Positions 8,304 through 16,140 of a DNA stretch of 64,000 nt are shown here, piece by piece. The translations under genes were made by a program, and so were the position numbers. The notes below the pieces were generated by a model. It saw only the letters and a list, made by a program, of their open reading frames with translations. It did not search any database and was not told where the DNA came from. Source of the DNA: Sediminibacterium magnilacihabitans (GTDB lineage Bacteria > Bacteroidota > Bacteroidia > Chitinophagales > Chitinophagaceae); the NCBI GenBank assembly GCA_002973575.1, contig PVEQ01000006.1, forward strand, positions 124,001-188,000. The letters run 5' to 3'. Every line of letters begins with the position of its first letter. The stretch's first letter is position 1.

Positions 8304-9758
8304 TTATACACTCTCTGATCTTTTATCCATAACCGACCGGAGTATATTGCCTGCATCACTGCCGGTTAACATTGCAAGATACATATGTATAGTTTCTGCA
8401 AAACCCGGATAGATTGTCAAATTATTACCCCATATTGACTTATCAGACAACAGGGCTTCAAGCCAGCCCGGCTCATCCTGCCGGTTCCAGTAGGCAACAA
8501 TCAATCCCGCTTTATCGTCTTCCACTTTGTAAGGTGCACCTGGTTTCAGGAACAGCAGGTAAGCCGCAAAGCCAAGCGACATAAGGGTTGGCGCCGATCC
8601 GTTCGTTGCAAAATATTTCTCCAGCAAAGGTATATTGCGCATCACCATTTTAGAAGTGTATTGTACGGTAATGTTGATCCACAAGTGCTCAATGTATGTA
8701 TTCCTGAAACGATCGATCACCTGTGTGGCAAAGGTCCGGGCTTCTTCCGTACTGATATCCCCTCCTGCTACCAGGGGTACAATCTCGTCCATCATCAGGC
8801 CGGCAACAAAAGCTGCAAATGTTTCATCCAGCATCGCTTCTTTCACCGTGGTGAATCCTGCCAGACAGGCAAGTCCGCAAGAAAAAGTATGGGTACCATT
8901 CAACAACCGCAGTTTCAGTTCCCTGAACTTATTAATATCGGGCGCCAGTATTACACCTGCATCAGCGGTACTGAATGATAATATTTTCCGGGTACGTTCC
9001 GAGTTGGTTTCAATAGCCCACAAGCGATAACATTCAGACATGATCATCAGATCATCCCGATACCCTAATTGTTTTTCCAGTGCGGCTGTTTCGGTTGCGC
9101 CCAGCTTGCCCGGTACAATACGATCTACCAGCGAATTGCAAAAATCGTTGGCTTCCTGCAACCAGTTGCAAAAGTCACTGCTGCATCCTTTCATCTCAGC
9201 CAGTTGCAATAAAATAGTTTTCAGTTTATGGGCATTGCCAACGATCAGTTCGGTGGGAATGATCACCATACCGGCCTCTTTACTGCCATTGAATGCTTCA
9301 AATCTTTTCAGCAGAAAATGCAACAGTCTGCCCGGAAAAGAAACCGGCCGTTCTGCATGTGCATCTTCGGGCACCAACGTAATACCTACTTCCGTTGTGT
9401 TGGAAATGATCACCTGCATGGCTTCGTTCGAAGCGCAGGCCAATATTTCTTCCCATTCTTCCCGCGCAGAAAGTACGCGGCTGATGGCAGTATTCACTAC
9501 TGTTCTTTCTGCCGCCTGTCCATTTTCATAGCCTCGTTCTATCTGCGTGAAAACACCTTCCTGTTGTTTGAATGCATCTGTTCCGCCATTGCTGGTTGAT
9601 TTCACCACTACAATACTGCCATTGAACAGCTGTTGTCCATTGGCTTTGTTGATAAAATAATCCGGCAATCCGCGCAGTAAAACACCTGTTCCAAATTGTA
9701 ATACTTTCTCGGGGAGTGCTTTTCCCTTTTCCTCTAAAAAGGATCTTGATAATTGCAT
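8304..9758 (-). CDS. uxaB: Tagaturonate reductase (altronate oxidoreductase)
   Basis: This is a 484-aa mannitol-dehydrogenase-superfamily protein that reduces D-tagaturonate to D-altronate with NADH. N-terminal Q-F-G-T-G-V-L-L-R-G is the nucleotide-binding signature of UxaB, and K-L-R-L-L-N-G-T-H-T (about 286-295) is the catalytic Lys/His region of the superfamily. It lies between GH105 (upstream, 177-nt gap holding repeat copy 3) and uxaC (19 nt). Altronate dehydratase (uxaA), the next enzyme, is not found in the window and must be elsewhere. Confidence 0.93.
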   Translation of the reverse strand: MQLSRSFLEEKGKALPEKVLQFGTGVLLRGLPDYFINKANGQQLFNGSIVVVKSTSNGGTDAFKQQEGVFTQIERGYENGQAAERTVVNTAISRVLSAREEWEEILACASNEAMQVIISNTTEVGITLVPEDAHAERPVSFPGRLLHFLLKRFEAFNGSKEAGMVIIPTELIVGNAHKLKTILLQLAEMKGCSSDFCNWLQEANDFCNSLVDRIVPGKLGATETAALEKQLGYRDDLMIMSECYRLWAIETNSERTRKILSFSTADAGVILAPDINKFRELKLRLLNGTHTFSCGLACLAGFTTVKEAMLDETFAAFVAGLMMDEIVPLVAGGDISTEEARTFATQVIDRFRNTYIEHLWINITVQYTSKMVMRNIPLLEKYFATNGSAPTLMSLGFAAYLLFLKPGAPYKVEDDKAGLIVAYWNRQDEPGWLEALLSDKSIWGNNLTIYPGFAETIHMYLAMLTGSDAGNILRSVMDKRSESV

Positions 9759-9793
9759 TTAATCTTTATTTTATGTCTGCTTTGCTTTTCGAC

Positions 9794-9920
9794 CGTCATC
9801 CCTAGCTCGTCATCCTGAGCGAGCAAAGCGAGTCGAGGGAGCTGCTCGAAGGTTCAGGCAGCTCCCTCGGCTGCGCTCGGGATGACGTTCTTCGACTCGC
9901 TTCGCTCGCTCGGGATGACG
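9794..9920. repeat. Interspersed long inverted repeat, copy 3
   Basis: It has the same words as copies 1 and 2: CGTCATCC, CGTCATCCTGAGCGAG, GAGGGAGCTGC, the inverse GCAGCTCCCTCGGCTGCGCTCGGGATGACG and again CTCGCTTCGCTCGCTCGGGATGACG. Several nested stems are possible. It occupies most of the gap between the GH105 gene and uxaB. Confidence 0.85.
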
Positions 9921-9935
9921 TTCTTGTTTGGATTT

Positions 9936-11846
9936 TTATTTTTCCCCTTTCAACGCCCATTCAGCGATGTCCTGCGCCACTTCAAAATTTTGATAATCTG
10001 CAGGTAATCTTCTTCCATCGGTATATTCATTGTACACCCAGGGATCGCCTACAGCAAAAACCTTGCCCTTGCCCAATTTCGAAACGGCCACAATATTCTT
10101 TCCTTTATGGGTGAGCACCGCCTGTGCAGGTGCTTTCACATTGAGGGTAGCTAATTCTTTGATGTATACCTGCCTGGCTCTTTTAAATACGGGATTACCT
10201 GCATTCACCCTGATCATACCCATTTCAAATTGCCTGCCTATCACTTTATTCTCACAGTCTTCATTGAATTGTATTCCAAAATGCGCAGCCAGTTGATTGA
10301 GGTGTTTGAATTCTGCGTTGATGCTGTCGTTGCCCATCAGGATCAGTGTGCCACCGGCTTTTACCCAATTGGTGATAGCCGTAATGTGTGCCTGTTCTAT
10401 ATAATTGGGATGAGGATTTTCTGTAGGAATGTCGGGATCCACAATAATATATACAGATGCTTTTTTCAGGTTATCTGCCGTAGGCGCTGTTTCCAGCGAT
10501 GCAGTAGCAGCGCCTGTATTCCTGAATACATGCCCCCATAAAGAGAAGCCGCTATTCGCCCAATCTTCCCATATATAATGGAACCGAACCGTATTACCCT
10601 CTTTGTTCTTCTTTCTTTCGTTATTGAAATAATAATCGAGCAGCACGGTCTTGCCCTTGCCTACGCCGGATTGCTGGTCGGCCAGGTTTTCCATTTCCGC
10701 GGCTGCAAGAATAAATGCTCCAATGCCTTTGGGATCGTTGGTTACTACCGGCTCGCCGATATAATAAGCATAACTGCCATCGCGGTATGGTGTACCGCCG
10801 AGACCGGCTACCTGGCACACTTTGTTCAGGTTAACCTGTCCGTTATCAACAGTGATAAAATTTTTGATAATGCCATCGAATCCTTTCTTCGCAGCGGTCA
10901 TGGTAGTTGCATCTGTTGTATAAGCCATCCGCAAGGCTTTGGCAAGGGTATATACGAACATGCAGGAAGCGGAAGCTTCGGGGTAATTGCCTTTTTCATT
11001 GGGCTTGTTCAGTACCTGCCACCATATACCGCTGGTTTTATCCTGTACCTGTTTAACGGCTGTGATGTATCGTTGCAGGATGCTGAGTAATTCATTTCTT
11101 CTCGGATGATCTGCCGGGAAATAATCCAGTATATCTACCAGCGCCATACCATACCAGCCCATGGCTCTTCCCCAGAATTGTGATGATTGTCCATTCGCAG
11201 GGTTGGACCATTTTTCTGTTTTGTTTTCATCCCATCCGTGGTACAGCAAGCCTGTTCTGGCATCCCTGGCGTGCTTTTCCATCCATACGAACTGGTTGGC
11301 AATATCATCGAAAGCGGAAGGCTCATTGAAACGCTGCGCATATTGCGCGTAAAATGGTTCCCCCATGTACAGGCCATCCAGCCACATCTGGTTGGGATAT
11401 CTTTTCTTGTGCCAAAAGCCGCCTTCTTTAGTACGCGGTTGCCCTGCCAGTTGTTCACGCAGTAGCTGCGCTCCTTTTTTATACTTCTCCTCTTCCAGCA
11501 CTTCATACAATAACAAGAGGCTGCATCCCGACTTAATGTTGTCTATATTGTAATCGGCCTGTTTGTATGTACGTATGTTGCCATCTTTCTGTACAAACAG
11601 GTCCATACTCTTTTGTATGTAATTGAAATATTTTCCTTTGCCCGTACGCAACCATACCTGTTCCAATCCGTTCAATACAATACCCTGATCATAAGACCAG
11701 CCTGCAGGGTGGCCGGGCTTCATGGCCATACTGTCGGGCCAGAGATGCATAACGGTTTCAGCCATGCGTTCAGACCAGGGCTGCGCACCTGCTGAAAAAC
11801 AGCTGATCATGAGCAAAAGCGTAAAAAGGTGGAGGCGATGTTTCAT
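9936..11846 (-). CDS. GH88/GH105 unsaturated glucuronyl/rhamnogalacturonyl hydrolase with C-terminal DUF4350-like domain
   Basis: This is an exported protein of 636 aa. Signal peptide residues 1-21 start from ATG at 11846; the TTG codon at 11858 is less likely. Residues about 30-380 form the (alpha/alpha)6 GH105 domain with W-L-D-G-L-Y-M-G and W-G-R-A-M-G-W-Y-G-M-A-L-V-D motifs seen in YteR/YesR enzymes, which remove the 4,5-unsaturated uronate from pectin lyase products. Residues about 440-636 look like a DUF4350/ThuA-like domain (W-V-K-A-G-G-T-L-I-L-M-G). Context with uronate isomerase and reductase supports action on pectin fragments. It diverges from a LacI regulator across an operator-bearing 127-nt region. 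Confidence 0.85.
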   Translation of the reverse strand: MKHRLHLFTLLLMISCFSAGAQPWSERMAETVMHLWPDSMAMKPGHPAGWSYDQGIVLNGLEQVWLRTGKGKYFNYIQKSMDLFVQKDGNIRTYKQADYNIDNIKSGCSLLLLYEVLEEEKYKKGAQLLREQLAGQPRTKEGGFWHKKRYPNQMWLDGLYMGEPFYAQYAQRFNEPSAFDDIANQFVWMEKHARDARTGLLYHGWDENKTEKWSNPANGQSSQFWGRAMGWYGMALVDILDYFPADHPRRNELLSILQRYITAVKQVQDKTSGIWWQVLNKPNEKGNYPEASASCMFVYTLAKALRMAYTTDATTMTAAKKGFDGIIKNFITVDNGQVNLNKVCQVAGLGGTPYRDGSYAYYIGEPVVTNDPKGIGAFILAAAEMENLADQQSGVGKGKTVLLDYYFNNERKKNKEGNTVRFHYIWEDWANSGFSLWGHVFRNTGAATASLETAPTADNLKKASVYIIVDPDIPTENPHPNYIEQAHITAITNWVKAGGTLILMGNDSINAEFKHLNQLAAHFGIQFNEDCENKVIGRQFEMGMIRVNAGNPVFKRARQVYIKELATLNVKAPAQAVLTHKGKNIVAVSKLGKGKVFAVGDPWVYNEYTDGRRLPADYQNFEVAQDIAEWALKGEK

Positions 11847-11907
11847 AATTAGCGACAAGTCTACTCAGTTATCAGCACAGAAACTCATCTGTTTACTACT
11901 ATTTTTA

Positions 11908-11921
11908 CGCAAACGTTCCCG
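11908..11921. promoter_or_regulatory. LacI-type operator, second site
   Basis: CGCAAACGTTCCCG matches the perfect palindrome at 3333-3346 at 12 of 14 positions. It lies 61 nt upstream of the GH105 start codon, almost the same offset as the first site has to eda (60 nt), and 52 nt upstream of the LacI gene. It is a likely operator shared by the uronate regulon and for autoregulation. Confidence 0.55.
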
Positions 11922-11973
11922 GTATCAATTCCAGTCCGCTTACCCTGTAAATAGTTTAATTTTAAGCTGCTGT

Positions 11974-13023
11974 ATGAAATTTGAAGCAGTTACCATAAAA
12001 GATATTGCAAAAGCGCTCGGTCTGTCCACTTCCACCGTTTCGAGGGCGCTCCGCGACAGTTATGAGATCAGCCCCGAAACCAAAAAACAGGTATTGGAAT
12101 ATGCGCAAAAGATCAATTACAGACCCAATCCCATCGCGCTTAGCCTGAAAGAAAAACGCAGCCATTCCATCGGCATCGTAGTATCTGAAATAGCCAACAA
12201 CTTTTTTTCGCAGGTGATCAATGGGATAGAATCCATTGCGTATGATCGTGGTTATAATGTGGTCATCACCCAAAGTCATGAATCTTACCACCGCGAGCTG
12301 AGCAATGTGCAGTACCTGGCTTCCCGTTCCGTAGATGGGTTACTGATATCCGTTTCGGCTGAAACGCAGGATCTGCAACACTTGCAAGGGTTGCATGAGA
12401 AAGGGCTACCGATCGTTTTTTTCGACAGGGTCGTGGAAAATATTGAAACACACAAAGTAACCATCGACAATGCACGCGGCGCTTTCGATGCCACGCATTA
12501 TCTTTTACAGCAAGGGTATCAACAGGTAGCAGCACTGATGAATGCTGAATACCTGTCGATTACCAGGGAAAGGTTAGCTGGTTATAAAAACGCAATGAAC
12601 AAAAACGGGCTATCCTTCGATCCGGATCTCGTGCAATATTGTCGGCACGGTGGACTGGATTACGAAGAAGTGGAACAAGCGCTGGATCAGCTTTTCAGTC
12701 AGCAAAAAAGGCCCGATGCCATTTTTGGCGGCTCCGATACGCTGACCACCAATTGCCTTCGTTATTTAAAAGCACATAATATCTGCATGCCCGAAGACAT
12801 TGGCTTCATCGGTTTCTCCAACATAGACCTGAGCGAATTGCTTTCGCCTTCTTTATCGGTGGTACGCCAACCTGCCTTTGAAATAGGCAAGCTGGCTACC
12901 AGCCTTTTACTGGAGTTGATCGAAAGCAAGCGTCCTGTAAAAACTTTCAACACACAAGTGCTATCTCCCAGTTTGCTCATCGGCGAATCGTCTCAGCGCA
13001 TAAAAAAGGCCAAAAAATTGTAA
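11974..13023 (+). CDS. LacI-family transcriptional regulator of uronate/pectin genes (KdgR-like role)
   Basis: This encodes 349 aa from ATG at 11974. An open frame continues upstream to 11722 but would overlap GH105, and the family N-terminus starts here. The LacI helix-turn-helix is at residues about 6-55 (T-I-K-D-I-A-K-A-L-G-L-S-T-S-T-V-S-R-A-L), followed by a periplasmic-binding-protein-like effector domain (about 63-340) with F-F-D-R and G-F-I-G-F-S-N typical of Bacteroidota LacI proteins. It probably represses the divergent GH105-uxaB-uxaC-gapN unit and eda/kdgK through the two CGCAAACG palindromes, with a uronate catabolite as effector. The effector is inference. Confidence 0.88.
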   Translation: MKFEAVTIKDIAKALGLSTSTVSRALRDSYEISPETKKQVLEYAQKINYRPNPIALSLKEKRSHSIGIVVSEIANNFFSQVINGIESIAYDRGYNVVITQSHESYHRELSNVQYLASRSVDGLLISVSAETQDLQHLQGLHEKGLPIVFFDRVVENIETHKVTIDNARGAFDATHYLLQQGYQQVAALMNAEYLSITRERLAGYKNAMNKNGLSFDPDLVQYCRHGGLDYEEVEQALDQLFSQQKRPDAIFGGSDTLTTNCLRYLKAHNICMPEDIGFIGFSNIDLSELLSPSLSVVRQPAFEIGKLATSLLLELIESKRPVKTFNTQVLSPSLLIGESSQRIKKAKKL

Positions 13024-13034
13024 CGGTCTTTTTT
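13002..13034. terminator. Bidirectional terminator between convergent genes
   Basis: AAAAAAGGCC (13002-13011) pairs with GGTCTTTTTT (13025-13034), with one G-T wobble and a 13-nt loop. The hairpin overlaps the last codons of the LacI gene and the stop of the convergent beta-barrel gene. The A/T flanks give a T-run in both directions. Confidence 0.5.
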
Positions 13035-14115
13035 AAAAGCGGATGTTCATGCCTATGCTAACACTATAATCTGCAAATGCCGCATCACCTTGTGCATACG
13101 TGCCTGTTATATCTGTTTTGATCATGTCCGGTACACTCTGTGTGCGGTCGCGCTTAACAGCCACCGGCACATACGCATACAGGCTCATCTTTTTGAATGC
13201 ATAAGTAACGCCCGGCTCTACCGAAACTACATAACCCGGCCTCCTGAATCCATTGCTGCCACCAACCAGGTCTTTTGCAGGAACACATTCTTTGCGAATA
13301 CCTCCTGATAGTGTGAACCTATTAACCTGGAAATTTGCTCCTAACCTGTACATGTATTGATCCGGTACACTCATCACATCGCTTCCATAAGCAACTGCAG
13401 TTGGACTGGGTGTTCCGCCCCTTGCTGTAGATACGCCATTCTGTTCTCTCGGGTTGATGAGATAATAAAAATTACCATAGAGGTTCACACGATGTGATAA
13501 GTTGTAATAGGCATTCAGCTCTGTAGTGAAGCCTGTGCCGCCATCGCCCAATTGTATGGACTGGTCAACAGGACCATACACCGTAACACCAGGCGTTGCA
13601 GTGTAAAATTTATCCTGGTATTTGTAATCGCCGGTAGGCAGTTTGATGCCCAACCCGGCCTGCGCGTTGAAGCGGTGGTGACTGGCAGGATCCAGTATCC
13701 AGGCGTATGCAGTGAATCGCACGTCGCCCATACCGAAAGATTTGGTAGTATGTCTTTCTTTACCGCCATGTTCATACAAAGAAGAGCGTTCATTGTACAA
13801 TATGGGCATATTGAATGCCAGCGACCATCTTTTATTGAGTATACGGGTAAGTGTAAGGTCCAGTGCATAGGAATGATTGATCACTTCCGTGCCATTTGCT
13901 ATGCGCTGCGGCTGTTCCTGTGTACCCACAAAATGGCGGAATGATTTGAAATACCGGTTGTTGGCATTGAACATCCATTTGCTTTCTGTAGTATCTGCGC
14001 CGGTATGTTCCATCATGCACATGCCGCCGATGCTGCGAATGGCTACGCAGCCTTGTGAAGAGGCTTGCACGGAAATAAGCAGTACGCTAATAGTGAATAT
14101 GAGTATAGGTTTCAC
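13033..14115 (-). CDS. Putative outer-membrane beta-barrel protein
   Basis: This encodes 360 aa with a signal peptide (about 1-20, ending near ASSQG). The rest has alternating hydrophobic/polar strands typical of a small barrel, includes G-L-G-I-K-L-P-T-G-D-Y and ends in an aromatic residue (G-M-N-I-R-F), as outer-membrane porins do. It resembles the loosely defined transporter / MetA-pathway-of-phenol-degradation-like barrels. The cargo is unknown. The N-terminal part of the mature protein has Cys23, Cys33 and closely spaced Met-Cys-Met-Met residues, which is uncommon and could bind metal or form disulfides. It lies 38 nt downstream of the haloperoxidase-like lipoprotein gene and is probably co-expressed with it. 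Confidence 0.65.
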   Translation of the reverse strand: MKPILIFTISVLLISVQASSQGCVAIRSIGGMCMMEHTGADTTESKWMFNANNRYFKSFRHFVGTQEQPQRIANGTEVINHSYALDLTLTRILNKRWSLAFNMPILYNERSSLYEHGGKERHTTKSFGMGDVRFTAYAWILDPASHHRFNAQAGLGIKLPTGDYKYQDKFYTATPGVTVYGPVDQSIQLGDGGTGFTTELNAYYNLSHRVNLYGNFYYLINPREQNGVSTARGGTPSPTAVAYGSDVMSVPDQYMYRLGANFQVNRFTLSGGIRKECVPAKDLVGGSNGFRRPGYVVSVEPGVTYAFKKMSLYAYVPVAVKRDRTQSVPDMIKTDITGTYAQGDAAFADYSVSIGMNIRF

Positions 14116-14153
14116 AATAAGTAGTTTAGTTTGTAAATAATAATAAGGCCGAC

Positions 14154-15479
14154 TTATTTTTTCATCTTCAGCCGATCAACGATGAGGTCACCCACCATCT
14201 TGCCGTATTTCGTACTCACGATACAAGAGTTGTGATAATGAAGACCTCCATAAAACCGGGCCCAGTTGTTTTCTTCTGCTGCATCACGGAAAGATTTATA
14301 CGAGCGGTTGGCTATACCAAATTCCAGTTCGGTAGAATCGGTATAGGCCAGGTGATCACCGAACACGCTGGTCAGCGCTTCTGCCGCAGCTGAAGAAATA
14401 GTGGAATGCCCGCAAGTATATTCCGGGAAAGCAGGTGTTTGTAAATAGGGGCGCCAATTGGGATCGAAATATTTATTGATCACCGTTTCGGGCCTTACGG
14501 TGTTGTATAGGTATTTAGCATCCCAACAGTGGATGAATGCATCGAACAAAGCAATACTGGTTTTGGCAAAAGCGCAAACAGTAGTGGCAAAATCTGCTTT
14601 AACGGTTTGAGCAGCAATACCTGTAATACTCATCCAGTGTCCCGGCGGTGAGAACTTTTTGGTGCTGAACATCACGTGACCGGAGACATTCATTTTAAAC
14701 GGATTGTCATCCCAGAAAGCAGCAATATGTTTTTGTTCATCATTCAGACTGTCCACTGCTTGTTTTATCATCATTACATTACGGTAGTACTCGCTGTTTT
14801 TGTCCTTGATATCAAACTTAGGAGGAGGTACCGGACGGAACTGGTTCGCACTGTCGAGCACCATGGTGCGTATTTCCATCCAGTGAGGCTCTGCCGCCTG
14901 GGCATACATGGGTGGTGTAGGCACCCAACGTCCCGGGCTATCGATGACGGTGTATTTTTCTCCACTTCTTGTCTGGGCATAATTATCTCCCTTGCTCCAT
15001 GCTAAAATAGCATTGCCTACTGCTTGTGCATACGCTTCGGAGTTTGCACGCATTGCCTTTGGCATACCATGATCCTTCGCCATTTTTTTCAGACTGTCTA
15101 CATACAATTGCATACTGCCCTCCGGGAAAGTAACGGCTTCTCCAACTTTACAATAAGCCAGCAAAGCTGCATAAGGGAAATCAATCTCTTTACCGGCCTC
15201 CGGCCCGGGAACGGATTTCAATCCTTTTAGTTGTCCGGCCAGTGACTGATATTGATTGGGGGCGCCCGCAGCTATGACTTCATAACCGGCGATAGCCGCA
15301 TATGCATAATTACGTGAAGCTACAACAGGGTTAAAATTATTCCCCATTACCACTGTATTCAATTCATATACAGTTCTGGAATACAAGCCGGGGTTATGTA
15401 TGATGGTTTGATAATCCTTTTGCTGATTACAAGACACAAAAAAAAATGCGGCAACCGCAATACCGATGATTTGTTTCAT
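14154..15479 (-). CDS. Vanadium-dependent haloperoxidase / PAP2-type phosphatase lipoprotein, copy 1
   Basis: This encodes 441 aa from ATG at 15479; the frame is open to 15545 but the lipoprotein signal starts here. The lipobox ends at Cys17 (F-F-V-S-C). The C-terminal half carries the three vanadate/phosphate-binding elements of the superfamily: Y-N-T-V-R-P (Arg329), P-E-Y-T-C-G-H-S (Gly357, His358) and R-F-Y-G-G-L-H (Arg408 to His414). It may be a halide-oxidising enzyme or an acid phosphatase; the sequence alone does not decide. It is anchored to a membrane facing the periplasm or the cell surface. A T-tailed hairpin lies 21 nt upstream of its start. A paralogue with landmark residues at identical positions is at 21881-23197. 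Confidence 0.82.
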   Translation of the reverse strand: MKQIIGIAVAAFFFVSCNQQKDYQTIIHNPGLYSRTVYELNTVVMGNNFNPVVASRNYAYAAIAGYEVIAAGAPNQYQSLAGQLKGLKSVPGPEAGKEIDFPYAALLAYCKVGEAVTFPEGSMQLYVDSLKKMAKDHGMPKAMRANSEAYAQAVGNAILAWSKGDNYAQTRSGEKYTVIDSPGRWVPTPPMYAQAAEPHWMEIRTMVLDSANQFRPVPPPKFDIKDKNSEYYRNVMMIKQAVDSLNDEQKHIAAFWDDNPFKMNVSGHVMFSTKKFSPPGHWMSITGIAAQTVKADFATTVCAFAKTSIALFDAFIHCWDAKYLYNTVRPETVINKYFDPNWRPYLQTPAFPEYTCGHSTISSAAAEALTSVFGDHLAYTDSTELEFGIANRSYKSFRDAAEENNWARFYGGLHYHNSCIVSTKYGKMVGDLIVDRLKMKK

Positions 15480-15500
15480 AATAACATAGAATAAAAATAG

Positions 15501-15530
15501 GTAACATCTCCCTGCCAGAGGAGATGTTAC
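15501..15530 (-). terminator. Intercistronic hairpin with T-rich tail
   Basis: GTAACATCTCC (15501-15511) and GGAGATGTTAC (15520-15530) form an 11-bp perfect stem with an 8-nt loop. On the minus strand the stem is followed by CTATTTTTATT. It stands between the 192-aa gene and the haloperoxidase gene, so it would end or attenuate the GH65 transcript before the lipoprotein, or stabilise the processed 5' end. Confidence 0.6.
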
Positions 15531-15556
15531 ATTGCTTAATAACATCGTCTATAAAA

Positions 15557-16135
15557 TCAAGCAATGTCCGGCGGCTGTTCTGCTACCGGTAAAAAACACT
15601 GTATCGTACCAACAGCACGATCTGTAAATGTACATTCAGATGCAGGATTGAATGGGCAAAGATGCCATTCATTGTCCTGGTTGAAATATTCTGTTGTAAG
15701 AAACTTAAATGCGAGAGAATTGGCACCCTGTTTTTTTGCTCCCTGAGGCGCATGCGTGAGGTCATAAGCCAACTTGAAAAATTCATCCCTGGCATTCTGG
15801 ATACCTGTTTTAATGGTATTGGGAATACAAGCCAGTTCAAGTGAATCTTTGTAAAAACGCCGTTTAACATAACTGTAATTCACACCATTGATGACGATGT
15901 TTCCATCTACCCTTTCAAAGGTTTCTGAATTAGTACCATAAGGTAATGGAGCGGCTATTTTAAGGTATATCAGGTCTTGTTCACTGTAATCGCTCTTGTC
16001 CAGCTGAGATTGCAATTGTGCATCCGCCCTTGTTTCCAGGTAATCGGTAAGCAATCGGTGGCCTCCCCAATTGAACACCAGCATAGCCAGTAGCAGTATG
16101 GCAGCAATCTTCTTCACTATGTGTAAATATAACAC
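15557..16135 (-). CDS. Hypothetical membrane-anchored protein, 192 aa
   Basis: I do not recognise this family. There is one N-terminal hydrophobic segment (about residues 9-22) and then a polar domain of about 165 residues ending in P-P-D-I-A. A sequence pattern C-P-F-N-P-A-S-E-C near residues 159-167 could form a disulfide. The start may be ATG 16135 or the in-frame GTG six codons later. It begins 5 nt after the GH65 stop, so it is translated from the same message, and is followed by the hairpin at 15501-15530. The small size and single anchor suggest an accessory exported protein; function unknown. Confidence 0.6.
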   Translation of the reverse strand: MLYLHIVKKIAAILLLAMLVFNWGGHRLLTDYLETRADAQLQSQLDKSDYSEQDLIYLKIAAPLPYGTNSETFERVDGNIVINGVNYSYVKRRFYKDSLELACIPNTIKTGIQNARDEFFKLAYDLTHAPQGAKKQGANSLAFKFLTTEYFNQDNEWHLCPFNPASECTFTDRAVGTIQCFLPVAEQPPDIA

Positions 16136-16140
16136 AAATT

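Noticed and set aside
11722..11973. 84-codon N-terminal extension of the first LacI regulator
   Set aside because: It would overlap the GH105 gene and its operator region; LacI proteins begin close to the helix-turn-helix, as with ATG 11974.
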